Assembly: GCA_944392275.1 (NCBI GenBank)
Contig: CALXWA010000003.1
Coordinates: 95,286 to 159,285, forward strand
Length of the DNA stretch: 64,000 nt
Direction of reading: 5' to 3'
Source: an uncultured Alphaproteobacteria bacterium
GTDB lineage: Bacteria > Pseudomonadota > Alphaproteobacteria > RF32 > CAG-239
Numbering within the stretch: position 1 is the stretch's first letter; each line of letters begins with the position of its first letter. Shown piece by piece: positions 33,742 through 42,859 of the stretch. Both the position numbers and the translations under genes were made by a program. The notes beneath the pieces are model-generated. The model was not told where the DNA came from, searched no databases, and saw nothing but the letters and a program-made list of their open reading frames with translations.

Positions 33742-34348
33742 TCCTAATTTGGCAGAAGTTAAAGGGGATTGTTTTATCATTGATATGATGTATGCCCGTT
33801 CTCAGAATATGGTTGGACAACCTGTGTATGAACAAATCGGTTTTGGCAATCGGGCCTACCTCCATCGTGATATGTGGAATATTTTGCAAAAGGCTGAGCC
33901 TTGGCTTAAAGCCCATCGTCTTAAGCTAAAAATTTGTGATGCTTATCGCCCACCGTTGGCTCATATGAAATTAAGAGAAATTATCCCGGCTCCGGGCTTT
34001 TTTGCCCTGTCTCCGGAACGCTCCCAACATTGCCGCGGAACGGCCGTTGATGTCGTTTTAACGCAGGAAAACGGCGAAGAATTGCCTTATCCCACTCAAG
34101 TTGACGCTTACCGCCCAGATTATGCACAAGAGGTCCAGAAAGGAAACACGACCGCTTTTTTTGAATATCTGAAACAAGCCCGTCATGATTATGAAAATCC
34201 TGATATGGCAACCGAAATTGCCAACCGCAAAGAGCTAAAAGCTCTGATGGAAAATATCGGCTTGCTTGCCATTGCACACGAATGGTGGCATTATAATCTC
34301 CCTGAGGGAAACACGGATAAATATCCGCTGATTGATTTTCGGCCTTAA
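33734..34348 (+). CDS. D-alanyl-D-alanine dipeptidase, VanX/DdpX family
   Basis: Zinc enzyme that hydrolyses D-Ala-D-Ala. The 204-residue protein has both metal motifs: SQHCRGTAVDV (His and Asp ligands, near 96-106) and EWWHYN (catalytic Glu and His ligand, near 178-183), plus DAYRPP, the Arg of which stabilises the transition state in VanX. No signal peptide is seen, so it acts in the cytoplasm. Without vanH/vanA neighbours, a housekeeping role in reuse of cell-wall dipeptide fits better than glycopeptide resistance. It is the last gene of the Bat run and overlaps secB tail to tail by 4 bases. Confidence 0.92.
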   Translation: MIDPNLAEVKGDCFIIDMMYARSQNMVGQPVYEQIGFGNRAYLHRDMWNILQKAEPWLKAHRLKLKICDAYRPPLAHMKLREIIPAPGFFALSPERSQHCRGTAVDVVLTQENGEELPYPTQVDAYRPDYAQEVQKGNTTAFFEYLKQARHDYENPDMATEIANRKELKALMENIGLLAIAHEWWHYNLPEGNTDKYPLIDFRP

Positions 34349-34818
34349 TTATTGTTGGCGGCGTTTTGCCCTTGAGCTTTACGTGATTTATACATCGCCA
34401 CAAAATCCAACGGACTTAAAACTATCGGGGTAAGCCCTCCGTTATACATCACGCTGCTGATAGCTTCTCTTGCATAAGGGAACAAAAGATGCGGAGCCTC
34501 AATCATCAAGACCGGCTCTAGGTGCTCTTGCGGAACATTCAGGCTGAAAATTCCGGCATATGCCATTTCAATTATGAAAAATTTTTGATCTTTAACATCT
34601 CCGTCAATACGGAAGTTGAGGGTGACGTTAAAAACGTTTTCTTCCATATGTTCGGCCTTGATATCCACATCTACTTTGACTTTGGGCTGTTCTTTCAAAT
34701 CTTTGAAAATTTGCGGAGCATGCGGAATTTCAAAAGATAAGTCTTTGATGTATTGGGTATGAATTGTAATGGGCGGAAGCGGATTGTTGACGGTGTTTTC
34801 GGCTTTTTTTTCAGCCAT
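34345..34818 (-). CDS. secB: Protein-export chaperone SecB
   Basis: SecB is a tetrameric chaperone that keeps precursors unfolded and hands them to SecA. The 157-residue protein has the family core: ITIHTQYIKDLSFEIPHAP near residue 18, the beta-sheet segment VTLNFRIDGD, FFIIEMAYAGIFSL, and the SecA-binding C-terminal region with EAPHLLFPYAREAISS. It is divergent from the Tim44-like gene. The order secB - Tim44-like - mltA - smr is a known alphaproteobacterial arrangement. Confidence 0.96.
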   Translation of the reverse strand: MAEKKAENTVNNPLPPITIHTQYIKDLSFEIPHAPQIFKDLKEQPKVKVDVDIKAEHMEENVFNVTLNFRIDGDVKDQKFFIIEMAYAGIFSLNVPQEHLEPVLMIEAPHLLFPYAREAISSVMYNGGLTPIVLSPLDFVAMYKSRKAQGQNAANNN

Positions 34819-34954
34819 GTGAATTCTCCTTCTTTTAATTTATTTTACTTAACGTTTTACACTCAAAATTTGTTAAGGTCAAATTGATAATAACAGTTGA
34901 TAATAGTTATAAATAAGTTATATTTATCGTAGTTGTAAAAGGATATAGATAGAA

Positions 34955-35644
34955 ATGATGACACATTTGGATATTATCGTTTTGTTGTTGGTGGTCGTGG
35001 TTATTTTTCAACGACTCAAATCTTTGCTCGGGACCCGTCCGAATCAGGAACACCGTGTCCAACTGAGCAAAGAAAATGCTGAAAAACTCTATAATATTTT
35101 GATGAAGGAAGCCGATCGGCAACAAAATTTACAAAATCAGGCATCTGAAGAAGAAAACGTTCAAAACGGCGGCGAACTTTCCCCTGTTGATGAAGAACTT
35201 TCTGCTACGGATAAAGTTTTGGCACAAATTCCTAACTTTAATAAATCAATCTTTTTAAATAATGCCAAAAATGCCTTTGAAGTTATTACGGAAGCTTTTA
35301 ACCGCGGTGACTTGGAAGCTTTGGAAATGTTGGTTAGTCCGACAATTTTGAAGAAATTTCAGGAAGTCATTGAAAAACGTTCTGCCGATAAAATTTCTGC
35401 CGAAACCGATTTTATCTGTTTTGATCAGACGGAAATTTTGCATGCCCAAATTAATGAAAATCAAGTTGCCCAAATTACGGTTAAGTATGTTTCCGAACAA
35501 GTTAACGTTTTACGAGATGCTGAAGGTAACGTTATTGAAGGCGACGAAAATTATATTCAAAACATTGAAGATGTTTGGACTTATGAACGTGCCGTTAATT
35601 CAACGGCTCCTAATTGGATTTTGGTATCGACTAAAAAATCATGA
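34955..35644 (+). CDS. Tim44-domain membrane protein (TimA-like)
   Basis: Alphaproteobacterial relative of the mitochondrial import motor subunit Tim44. The 229 residues start with a short membrane anchor (4-22, LDIIVLLLVVVVIFQRL) followed by a charged segment with LGTRPNQEHR. A linker follows, then the Tim44-like domain (about 85-228, FLNNAKNAFEVITEAFNRGDLEAL near the start, cut here to show the motif AFNRGDLEAL). Its role in bacteria is not settled; an adaptor in membrane or protein quality control is proposed. The stop overlaps the mltA start (ATGA), so the two are co-translated. Confidence 0.9.
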   Translation: MMTHLDIIVLLLVVVVIFQRLKSLLGTRPNQEHRVQLSKENAEKLYNILMKEADRQQNLQNQASEEENVQNGGELSPVDEELSATDKVLAQIPNFNKSIFLNNAKNAFEVITEAFNRGDLEALEMLVSPTILKKFQEVIEKRSADKISAETDFICFDQTEILHAQINENQVAQITVKYVSEQVNVLRDAEGNVIEGDENYIQNIEDVWTYERAVNSTAPNWILVSTKKS

Positions 35645-36810
35645 TGAGACTTTTACTTATTCTTCCCTTATTGTTGACTTTGGTCTCGGGCTGCGAAACA
35701 CGCAAAACCGAAGAGCAAGAGCCTCCTGTTGGCAAATTGGAGCTGAAAAAAACAGAATTTGACGCTTTGTCCGGATGGAAAAAAGATGACATGAAAGAGG
35801 CCTATCACGCTTTTATGAAAAGTTGTGATCGGATTTTGGCCTTTCATGCCGAATTTATCGGAAAAGGAAAAATCAAAATTCCAACCCGCGATTATCAAGA
35901 ACTTTGCCTGCGGGCAGCGGAAATTTCTCCGGCTAATTTTAAAAAATTTTTAGAAAATAACTTTATCCCCTATGCCGTTTTTTACCAAGGAAATGAAAAC
36001 GGAAAGTTCACAGCCTATTATGAGGCGGAAATTCATGCCTCTAAAAAGAAAAGCGATAAGTACAAGTTTCCGGTCTATGGAATCCCTGAAGATTTGGTCG
36101 AATTTAATCCGAAGGATTTTGATGCGTCCCTTCCCTCCAAAAATTTGGTCGGAAGAGTGGAAAATCAACGTTTGGTCCCGTACTATACGCGGGAGGAAAT
36201 TCATGAAGATTCTTTTAAGGCTCCGGTTATTCTTTGGGCTGACAGTTCAGTCGATGTGTATTTAATGCAAATTCAAGGTTCTGCGGTTGCTTGGCTTGAT
36301 GACGGGACTTCCGTCCGTGTCGGGTATGCGGCTTCTAACGGAAGACCTTTTCGGGGAATCGGCTCTATTTTGCTTGAAAATAAGCTCCTTAGCCCCGGAC
36401 AAGCCTCAATGGGACAAATCAAAAAATGGTTGAAAGAAAATCCCGATATTGCCCTAAAGCAAATGAACAAGAATCAACGCTATATTTTTCATAAACTCAA
36501 CTACCAAGATGGAGCTATCGGTGCTTTAGGAGTTCCGTTAACGGCGGGAAGAAGTTTGGCTGTTGATCCTGAGTTTATTCCTCTTGGGTCTTTATTATGG
36601 TTGGAGACTACCTTGCCCGGCAATAAGCCTTTACAAAGACTTGTGAATGCCCAAGATATCGGCGGAGCCATTAAAGGAGGCGTCCGAGGAGATTATTTTT
36701 ACGGCAGTGGCAATGATGAAGTTTTGGAACAAGCCGGAAAGATGAATTCCGTCGGAAAATATTTTATTTTATTGCCCAAAACGATGAAGGTCGAAAACAA
36801 TGAAAAATAA
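35641..36810 (+). CDS. mltA: Membrane-bound lytic murein transglycosylase A
   Basis: MltA cleaves peptidoglycan glycan strands to 1,6-anhydroMurNAc ends at the outer membrane. The 389-residue protein has a lipoprotein signal with lipobox LVSGC (Cys near residue 18) and the MltA barrel. Near the C-terminus is the 3D domain with the catalytic Asp in NAQDIGGAIKGGVRGDYFYG. AnmK elsewhere in the window uses its product. It overlaps the Tim44-like gene by 4 bases and the next gene by 11. Confidence 0.94.
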   Translation: MMRLLLILPLLLTLVSGCETRKTEEQEPPVGKLELKKTEFDALSGWKKDDMKEAYHAFMKSCDRILAFHAEFIGKGKIKIPTRDYQELCLRAAEISPANFKKFLENNFIPYAVFYQGNENGKFTAYYEAEIHASKKKSDKYKFPVYGIPEDLVEFNPKDFDASLPSKNLVGRVENQRLVPYYTREEIHEDSFKAPVILWADSSVDVYLMQIQGSAVAWLDDGTSVRVGYAASNGRPFRGIGSILLENKLLSPGQASMGQIKKWLKENPDIALKQMNKNQRYIFHKLNYQDGAIGALGVPLTAGRSLAVDPEFIPLGSLLWLETTLPGNKPLQRLVNAQDIGGAIKGGVRGDYFYGSGNDEVLEQAGKMNSVGKYFILLPKTMKVENNEK

Positions 36811-37327
36811 GCATCGCCCTAATAAAGCAACGTTGTTGATTTATAATGCCTTGAAAAAAGCAATTGAAAAAGACAAATTGCGTCTTTATCTGGATTATGG
36901 GAAAATTAACCGTCCGAGTTCTCCCGTTTATAATCCGTGGGAAAATTTATTGCCGATTTTGGTCCCGATTTTGCTTGGCTTGTTGTTGATTGTGTTTGTC
37001 AGCGAAATCTTCGGGCTTTTGTTTATCATTGCCATGATTATCATCTATTCCCACGTGGTTAAGAAAATTTTGTTCCAAAAAATTATTGAGAGAACAAAAA
37101 ATTATATTACCTCAAGCTATGATAATTTTTGTAATTTGTGGGATTTTGGCGGTTTGGTTTTGGTTAATGCCGAAAATAAAAAAAACGGATGTGTTGCTCC
37201 GGAGGGAGACTGGAAAGAATTTGTCGTGAATAATTTTGCGGATTATATGCTTGATGAAAAGCCGCAAGATAAAAAACAAGAGCAAACTTCTGAAGCGGAT
37301 GTGCAAAATGAAACAGATAAAAAATAA
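36800..37327 (+). CDS. Unknown two-span membrane protein between mltA and smr
   Basis: The 175-residue protein has a basic N-terminal part (1-45), two close membrane spans (about 51-70 and 72-95, rich in Leu, Ile and Val), and a cytoplasmic C-terminal half ending in a charged Lys/Glu/Asp tail. I do not recognise a family. It overlaps mltA by 11 bases and smr by 20, so it is translated with both and is part of the secB-mltA-smr block. It is not FxsA, which sits near secB in other alphaproteobacteria and has a different pattern. Confidence 0.75.
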   Translation: MKNKHRPNKATLLIYNALKKAIEKDKLRLYLDYGKINRPSSPVYNPWENLLPILVPILLGLLLIVFVSEIFGLLFIIAMIIIYSHVVKKILFQKIIERTKNYITSSYDNFCNLWDFGGLVLVNAENKKNGCVAPEGDWKEFVVNNFADYMLDEKPQDKKQEQTSEADVQNETDKK

Positions 37328-37868
37328 TGCATCGCCTCAAGATCTTGATGTATGGGAAGAATTTACCAAAGGAATAAAACCTCTTCCCGTCTGTGAGGTT
37401 CCGCCGCAAGCTCCGCTGATTATTGATGAAATTAATCCTAAAATTGATTATGGAGAAGCCTACCACGGTGCTGTTTTAGAGAATTTAACCATCGGCAATT
37501 TTCCCAATGTTGATAAAAGAACATCAAATCGTTTTCGAAAAGGAGAAATGCCTCTTGAACGGCGTTTGGATTTGCATGGTTACACAGAAAAAGAGGCTTA
37601 TGAAAAGGTTCTTGATTTTATTAAGGAAGCCTATCTGTCGCAATGTCGCTGTGTGTTAATCATTACCGGTAAAGGGCTCAAAAAAGATGATGATGAGCTT
37701 TTTTCTGAGAAGGGAATATTGCGGGAAAGAGTTCCGCAGTGGCTTAATACACCGGACTTAAGACCTTTAATTTTGGGTATGAGTTATGCCCTCCCCAAAG
37801 ATGGTGGAGAGGGCGCTCTCTATGTTTTATTGCGGCGAAAAAAATCGCTTAAGCCGTTTTCTTCTTAA
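37308..37868 (+). CDS. Smr-domain protein
   Basis: The 186-residue protein ends in a Smr domain (about 85-180): RRLDLHGYTEKEAYEKV with the LDLHG motif, then VLIITGKGLK with the TGKG motif, and LYVLLRRKK at the end. Stand-alone Smr domains nick DNA or RNA. The N-terminal part is a linker, as in many alphaproteobacterial homologues next to mltA. I start it at ATG 37308, giving the family's usual length; the longer frame adds 24 residues that overlap the upstream gene. It meets the ABC exporter tail to tail with a 20-base overlap. Confidence 0.88.
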   Translation: MKQIKNNASPQDLDVWEEFTKGIKPLPVCEVPPQAPLIIDEINPKIDYGEAYHGAVLENLTIGNFPNVDKRTSNRFRKGEMPLERRLDLHGYTEKEAYEKVLDFIKEAYLSQCRCVLIITGKGLKKDDDELFSEKGILRERVPQWLNTPDLRPLILGMSYALPKDGGEGALYVLLRRKKSLKPFSS

Positions 37869-39630
37869 ATTGGGCATTATATAAAGAACGATAAGCCCCA
37901 TCTTCAATTTGTAAAAGCTCATCGTGAGAACCTTTTTCAACAATTTCTCCGTCATTGACAACCAAAATTGTGTCGGCGTTGCGAATCGTTGAAAGGCGGT
38001 GTGCAATTACAAATACGGTACGATCTTTCATCAAGTTATCGATTGCTTGTTGGACGACGGCTTCTGACTTATTATCCAAAGCAGATGTCGCTTCATCTAA
38101 TATGACAATCGGTGCATTTTTAGCAAAGGCTCTGGCAATCGCCAAACGTTGACGCTGTCCTCCGGAAAGGAGAGCCCCCCTCTCTCCGATATAGGTATTG
38201 ATACCGTCTTCGTGTTCCATTACAAAATCAAGCAGGCACGCCATTTCTAATGCCTTCTTTATTTCTTCATCCGTTGCGTCGGGTTTTCCCAATAAAATAT
38301 TATCGCGAATTGTTCCCGAAAATAAAAAATTATCCTGAAAAACAACGGCAATATTTTGCCTTAAACTTTGCAAAGTATAATCGCGGATATCTTTTCCGTC
38401 TATTTCAATGGAGCCAGATAAAACATCATAAAAACGAGGCAACAAATTGACCATGGTTGACTTTCCGCCGCCGGAGTTGCCGACAATGGCTATCATTTGT
38501 CCGGATTTGGCCTCAAAATTAATATCTTTTAGGACCAAGGTCTGCGGGTCATAACCAAAATCAACGTGGTTAAAACGAACGGACTTGTGAGCTTTCTTTA
38601 GCTCTATGGCATTTTCTTTATCCGTAATATCGGATTTGATGTTAAAAATTTCCGCAATTCTTTCAATTGCCAAGAAAGAAACTTGGACAGCACTAAAATT
38701 TTTACCGATATTTTTTATCGGATTGTAGAGCATAATCAACGCCGTGATGAAGGAAACAAAGTTACCGCTGGTGATCACCCCATTTACAATCAAATAGCTT
38801 CCGTAACCAATGACCGCACCGATACCGATGGAGGCAACCACATGCAACATCGGTGTCATCCAAGCGGTTCTTTGAATCATTTTAATTCCAAGCTTGAACA
38901 GTTTGGTCATGGTTGCATCGTATTTTTTGAAAGAAGCTTCCTGTAAGTTATATGAGGCAATGGTCTTATTGCCGGCATAGGCTTCGTTGTAGTTGGTTAA
39001 AATGGTAGAAGATTCATCTACACTTTTTTGGATAATCCCCTTGATCATTCTCCGAACTTGAGCCAGTGGCATTAAACCGCAGATTAAAACAATAATGGCA
39101 ATAATGGAAAGTTGCCATGAATTATAAATCAGAACACCAATTAAAGATAGCGAAGAGAATATCCGTGATGTAAACAAACGAATGTTGTCAATAAGCCCGT
39201 TGCAGGCGGCATCCGTATCCGCTGAAAAGCGTTGGATAATATAACCGGAATCGTTTTTATCATAAAAGGAAGGGGACAAAAACAACAGTTTACGGAACAA
39301 AGCCCGTTTTACATCCATGGTAATGCGGGTGCCGACCCAAGAATTCATGTATATTGACAGATAATTCAAAATCCCTTGAACAATTGTAAAGCCAACAATC
39401 AACAATGGTATATAGGCCGGAGATTGGTCGGTTTTATCCACCAAAACAATATCCATATACGGCTTAAGGGCCAAGGCGACAACCGCATCCAATGCCCCGA
39501 TGGGAATGCTTAATAAAACAGCAAAAATTGCCCGAAAAAGATAGGGTTTTACAAAAGGCCACATGACCCGATAATGTTCAAAAAAATCTAATTTTTGGGC
39601 CTCAACCCCGCGACAAAGTTTTGTACTCAT
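37849..39630 (-). CDS. MsbA-like ABC exporter (transmembrane plus ATPase domain)
   Basis: The 593-residue half-transporter has six membrane spans (about 25-330) and an ATPase domain with Walker A GNSGGGKST (near 380), Q-loop, signature LLSGGQRQRLAIARA and Walker B IVILDEATSALD, followed by the switch His in IAHRLST. Closest in layout to MsbA, which flips lipid A core across the inner membrane, and to other lipid or drug exporters. Substrate cannot be told from sequence alone. It is alone on the minus strand; DUF1294 lies upstream with a 58-base gap. Confidence 0.9.
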   Translation of the reverse strand: MSTKLCRGVEAQKLDFFEHYRVMWPFVKPYLFRAIFAVLLSIPIGALDAVVALALKPYMDIVLVDKTDQSPAYIPLLIVGFTIVQGILNYLSIYMNSWVGTRITMDVKRALFRKLLFLSPSFYDKNDSGYIIQRFSADTDAACNGLIDNIRLFTSRIFSSLSLIGVLIYNSWQLSIIAIIVLICGLMPLAQVRRMIKGIIQKSVDESSTILTNYNEAYAGNKTIASYNLQEASFKKYDATMTKLFKLGIKMIQRTAWMTPMLHVVASIGIGAVIGYGSYLIVNGVITSGNFVSFITALIMLYNPIKNIGKNFSAVQVSFLAIERIAEIFNIKSDITDKENAIELKKAHKSVRFNHVDFGYDPQTLVLKDINFEAKSGQMIAIVGNSGGGKSTMVNLLPRFYDVLSGSIEIDGKDIRDYTLQSLRQNIAVVFQDNFLFSGTIRDNILLGKPDATDEEIKKALEMACLLDFVMEHEDGINTYIGERGALLSGGQRQRLAIARAFAKNAPIVILDEATSALDNKSEAVVQQAIDNLMKDRTVFVIAHRLSTIRNADTILVVNDGEIVEKGSHDELLQIEDGAYRSLYNAQFKKKTA

Positions 39631-39688
39631 TTGTTATCCTGAATGTTAGTATCGGCATTATCATAAAACATATTTCAGAAGATGCAAG

Positions 39689-40126
39689 TCAGATTAATTT
39701 TAAATATGACAAAATTAAATACACCGCTATAAACTCAAGAATAATCATAAGTCTATAGGTGTTTTGAAAGCTTCTCTTTTTGGTTTTGTGGTGAAAAAAT
39801 TTTTGCCCGAGCCAGGCTCCGATCCAGCCACCCAAAAACTCCAACATATGCAGAGAATTTTCGGGAACACGCCACCCTCCTTTGATAGCTGCTCTTTTAT
39901 CAACCCCATAGGCAATAAACGTGCAAATATTAATCGAAATCGCCTGAAACACCAAAAACAACAGTACCGTCTTTCCGGTAAAGATGCTGGTGCGAAAATA
40001 GTGTGTTTCCAGATAATATGCACTTCCGATAATTAAGGCGGCATTTAACATGAAAAACGGATTTTTTTGCAACGGACGCAAAACAAAAAACATTGCCAAT
40101 AAAATAACCGTAAACGTAATAACCAT
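39689..40126 (-). CDS. DUF1294 membrane protein
   Basis: The 145-residue protein has about four membrane spans. The DUF1294 core is visible: AYGVDKRAAIKGGWRVPENS followed by LGGWIGAWLGQKFFHHKTKK and SFQ (about 72-120). The basic and His-rich loop is the family hallmark. Function is unknown. It lies upstream of the ABC exporter on the same strand. The gap 40127-40373 to the divergent lipoprotein gene is AT-rich, with a TATAAT at about 40335 as the only promoter-like element. Confidence 0.87.
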   Translation of the reverse strand: MVITFTVILLAMFFVLRPLQKNPFFMLNAALIIGSAYYLETHYFRTSIFTGKTVLLFLVFQAISINICTFIAYGVDKRAAIKGGWRVPENSLHMLEFLGGWIGAWLGQKFFHHKTKKRSFQNTYRLMIILEFIAVYLILSYLKLI

Positions 40127-40373
40127 TTTTTCTTTCCTTCAAATAACGGGGTTTAGGATATCGCACTTGTTTTGTTTGGCAAGTTTTTTATCACAAATTT
40201 TATAAAAATGTCCTTTGTCTTTTTACAAAAATCGGGAAACTCTTGTTTTAGGGCGGAAAATTTTGCTGATTTTTTTTGCTCCTTAGGTAGTGAATAAGTA
40301 AAAAATTATCGTATGAATTTTTAAAATTAACTTTATAATTATGTTAATATTTATTTTATTTCAGGGTATTTCG

Positions 40374-40868
40374 ATGAAGAAAACGATTGTTCTTATGTTG
40401 CTTGCCTCGGTTGTGGCTTGTAAATCTTATCCGGTCCAAGAAATTGAAGTGGATGATGAAGTTTATTACCGAGAGATTGAAGCCAGCATCACTCCGGATG
40501 TTTATGCAATTGCTGCGGCACGCGTTACTAATAAAATGCTTGATCAATCCGGTTATGTGTACCAAAAACCCGATCCGGTGTTAATTTACATTACCGATCC
40601 TAAAAAGTTAGACGATCGGCTCCCTGACGGGTTGCATGCGGCAAGAAAAGTTACGCGAGATATTATTTCCGGCTCTAAAAATTATAAGGTTACCAATGAT
40701 ATGAACGAAGCCGATTATTATCTGCAGGTTTTGGTTGATAATATCGGGACAGAATTTAATCCAATTATTTCTTATAAGTTGATTCTGTTTGATAAAAATA
40801 ACGTGGAAGTTGATGAATGGGTTGAAACCTTAAAAAGGGTCAAAAATGACGACCGTAGCTGGTGGTAA
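40374..40868 (+). CDS. Lipoprotein of unknown function, possibly LpoB/TolB-N fold
   Basis: The 164-residue protein starts MKKTIVLMLLASVVACKS, a lipoprotein signal with Cys near residue 16. I chose this ATG because AGGG is 7 bases upstream and the signal begins here; a longer frame adds 11 residues. The mature part has a segment PVLIYITDPKKLDDRLPDG, then NEADYYLQVLVDN and ISYKLILFDKNN, alternating helix and strand. This pattern resembles the LpoB/CsgG/TolB-N type domain of periplasmic partner proteins. Asp after Cys+1 is absent (Lys at +2 region), so outer-membrane sorting is likely. Its stop is directly followed by the next ATG. Confidence 0.7.
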   Translation: MKKTIVLMLLASVVACKSYPVQEIEVDDEVYYREIEASITPDVYAIAAARVTNKMLDQSGYVYQKPDPVLIYITDPKKLDDRLPDGLHAARKVTRDIISGSKNYKVTNDMNEADYYLQVLVDNIGTEFNPIISYKLILFDKNNVEVDEWVETLKRVKNDDRSWW

Positions 40869-42044
40869 ATGAAACGGCATTCTCTGAATTTTGTGATTTT
40901 GTTTTTGTGTTCGGCTCTTGTTTTTCCGGCAAAGGCCGAATCTTCTTTTTCTGGCGACGAGAATTCTGTTATTTCTGTTTTGGCAACGGCTTGTGAGTCT
41001 TTACAAAAAGGAGAAATGCGTTCTTCTGCTCGGATAAAAGCTGCAGATAAAGCCAGTTTTAAGGCGGTTGAACGGATTTCTGATTTAGCAAAATATCGCC
41101 AAGCTTTTGCCGGGCATGATTATAATGTTTTGGTCTATAATATTATTGATAATTATTTAGAGGATTTGACCGTTAAAACAATTGAGCAAGATGATGAAAA
41201 GCTTTGTGTGGAGGTAAGCGGATTTATTAGTCCGCAAAATATTCAAAAAGCTTTTGATGAAAGTTTTAACAAATTTTCTTCGGCTGTCAGCAACCAAATG
41301 GAAGAAAAAATCGTTTACCTTGATGAAGATGAAAATTCTCTATCTCAAGAACCGGAGCTTTTCTTGGAGGAAGAGCCTCAGGCTTTGGTGAAAACCGTTA
41401 GCGGTTTGCCCCCCAAACCTAATCCGACTTTTAATCAAGAGATGCTGCAAGATACGGCTGAGGTTTCTGATGCTGTTGCGGATAATGAAAACTCTCAAGA
41501 ACCAATTAATATTGTTCTTAACAACACCGATAACAATCCTTCCGTAGCCGAAGTTCATTATGAAGAGGACCGTGCTGATGATGGACAACGCGACAGTAAT
41601 AAAATTTCCGTTTACATCAAAGATACCGAGTTTTATAACAACACGACCACCAGTGACTATTATGATTTATTGCAACGCATTTTGACTTCTCGTCCCGATA
41701 TCCGAATCTCTCCCGAAGAAGATAAGGCGGACTATGTTTTGACAACAAAAGTTTTGAAAGCAAAAGTTGATCCGATAAACAGTCAAACCAACCGTTTGCA
41801 TTTGGTCCTTGCTATAGAGTTGCAAGATAAGATTGCCAATGATCTTATTACCGAACATCAAAACCGTTTTGTTTTGTTTGAGAGCAATGAAAATGAACAA
41901 ACTGTTGCCGCCGATTTGATGGAAAAATTGATTCAAGCCGCCGGAAAACAAATTGTTAAAGTACCGGTAAAGCACAAAAGAGCCTCTTACCAAGAAAACA
42001 ATTCGGTGATTACACCCGTTCACTCAAACTTTAGACGATCCTAA
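40869..42044 (+). CDS. Exported protein of unknown function, possibly FlgT/LPP20-like
   Basis: The 391-residue protein has a Sec signal peptide (1-23, cut after AKA). The first mature part (about 30-135) has helices with SSARIKAADKASFKAVERIS, then the acidic strand segment DEKLCVEVSGFISPQN, a pattern seen in FlgT N-terminal and LPP20-type domains. A disordered acidic linker (about 140-235) follows. The last domain (about 240-360) holds EDKADYVLTTKVLKAK and RLHLVLAIELQD, like the ADYYLQVLV region of the gene before it. The two genes touch (TAA-ATG), so they are made together. The FlgT link is inference from pattern only. Confidence 0.7.
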   Translation: MKRHSLNFVILFLCSALVFPAKAESSFSGDENSVISVLATACESLQKGEMRSSARIKAADKASFKAVERISDLAKYRQAFAGHDYNVLVYNIIDNYLEDLTVKTIEQDDEKLCVEVSGFISPQNIQKAFDESFNKFSSAVSNQMEEKIVYLDEDENSLSQEPELFLEEEPQALVKTVSGLPPKPNPTFNQEMLQDTAEVSDAVADNENSQEPINIVLNNTDNNPSVAEVHYEEDRADDGQRDSNKISVYIKDTEFYNNTTTSDYYDLLQRILTSRPDIRISPEEDKADYVLTTKVLKAKVDPINSQTNRLHLVLAIELQDKIANDLITEHQNRFVLFESNENEQTVAADLMEKLIQAAGKQIVKVPVKHKRASYQENNSVITPVHSNFRRS

Positions 42045-42062
42045 CTCAGAAAAGAAAAAAGA

Positions 42063-42845
42063 TTATTCCTCTTCTTCCGTTTCTTCTTGCCAAGCGGGGT
42101 GGCTTTTGATATCGCGAACGGAAACGCTTAAATTATTTAACCGTTCTACGGAAGACGAACTCCAATAAGCCGAAATTTTATTTTCAATTTGGCTTTCAAG
42201 AGCCGGAGCCGTTGTATCGGACGGATTGACATATAAAATTATTTCAATTTCGGGGAAACCTCGTTCGGAAAATAAATCATAGTCGTAAGAACAAAGATGT
42301 CCGGAATAATTTTCTGCAATAATCTTATGAATATTTTTAAAATGTTCTCCATAACCGGCTCGGCTATAGACGTCGGCCAAGTCAAACAAATCGGCATCTT
42401 CTTCCGCCTCTTGTGAAATGCCGCTCAGACGTTCTATCAAAGAAATATTGCCGGTCATTAAAGCAAATTTTATCATAACCGGATAAAAATACTCTGCCTC
42501 GGTCTCTACCTCTGCAAAACGAGATTTTAACAGAACCGAAGCCATATCCAATAGCCCAAGATTTAATAGATTGTCGGTATAAAGCAATTCAAAAAACGGA
42601 GTAATTGATCCACCTATTCCCCATATTTTATGCCCGATATCTGTTGCTTTATCATGATTACCTAACATGATTTGGACAAACATTAACGTTATCAATCCCT
42701 CAACTGATTGCGGCTTTGTTTGCAATTCTTGATACACTTTTCGTTCCATTTCCGTAATGGCTTGCAGCTGTGAATAATCCAAAACAAATAGCTTGTCCAA
42801 GATATCATTCCAAATATTTTCCGTTACTTCTTGAGAATTTTCCAT
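42063..42845 (-). CDS. Unknown acidic, helical protein
   Basis: The 260-residue protein has no signal or membrane segment. It is acidic and almost all helical; pieces such as VEGLITLMFVQIMLGNHDKA and YFYPVMIKFALMTGNISLIE look like degenerate TPR helices. The tail ends in a run of Glu. No family is recognised. It lies 14 bases after dtd on the same strand, so it is likely co-transcribed with dtd. Confidence 0.7.
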   Translation of the reverse strand: MENSQEVTENIWNDILDKLFVLDYSQLQAITEMERKVYQELQTKPQSVEGLITLMFVQIMLGNHDKATDIGHKIWGIGGSITPFFELLYTDNLLNLGLLDMASVLLKSRFAEVETEAEYFYPVMIKFALMTGNISLIERLSGISQEAEEDADLFDLADVYSRAGYGEHFKNIHKIIAENYSGHLCSYDYDLFSERGFPEIEIILYVNPSDTTAPALESQIENKISAYWSSSSVERLNNLSVSVRDIKSHPAWQEETEEEE

Positions 42846-42859
42846 TGCTTTTCCTTTGT

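Noticed and set aside
33734..34348. Vancomycin resistance gene (vanX)
   Set aside because: No vanH or vanA neighbours; Gram-negative envelope genes around it favour a housekeeping dipeptidase.
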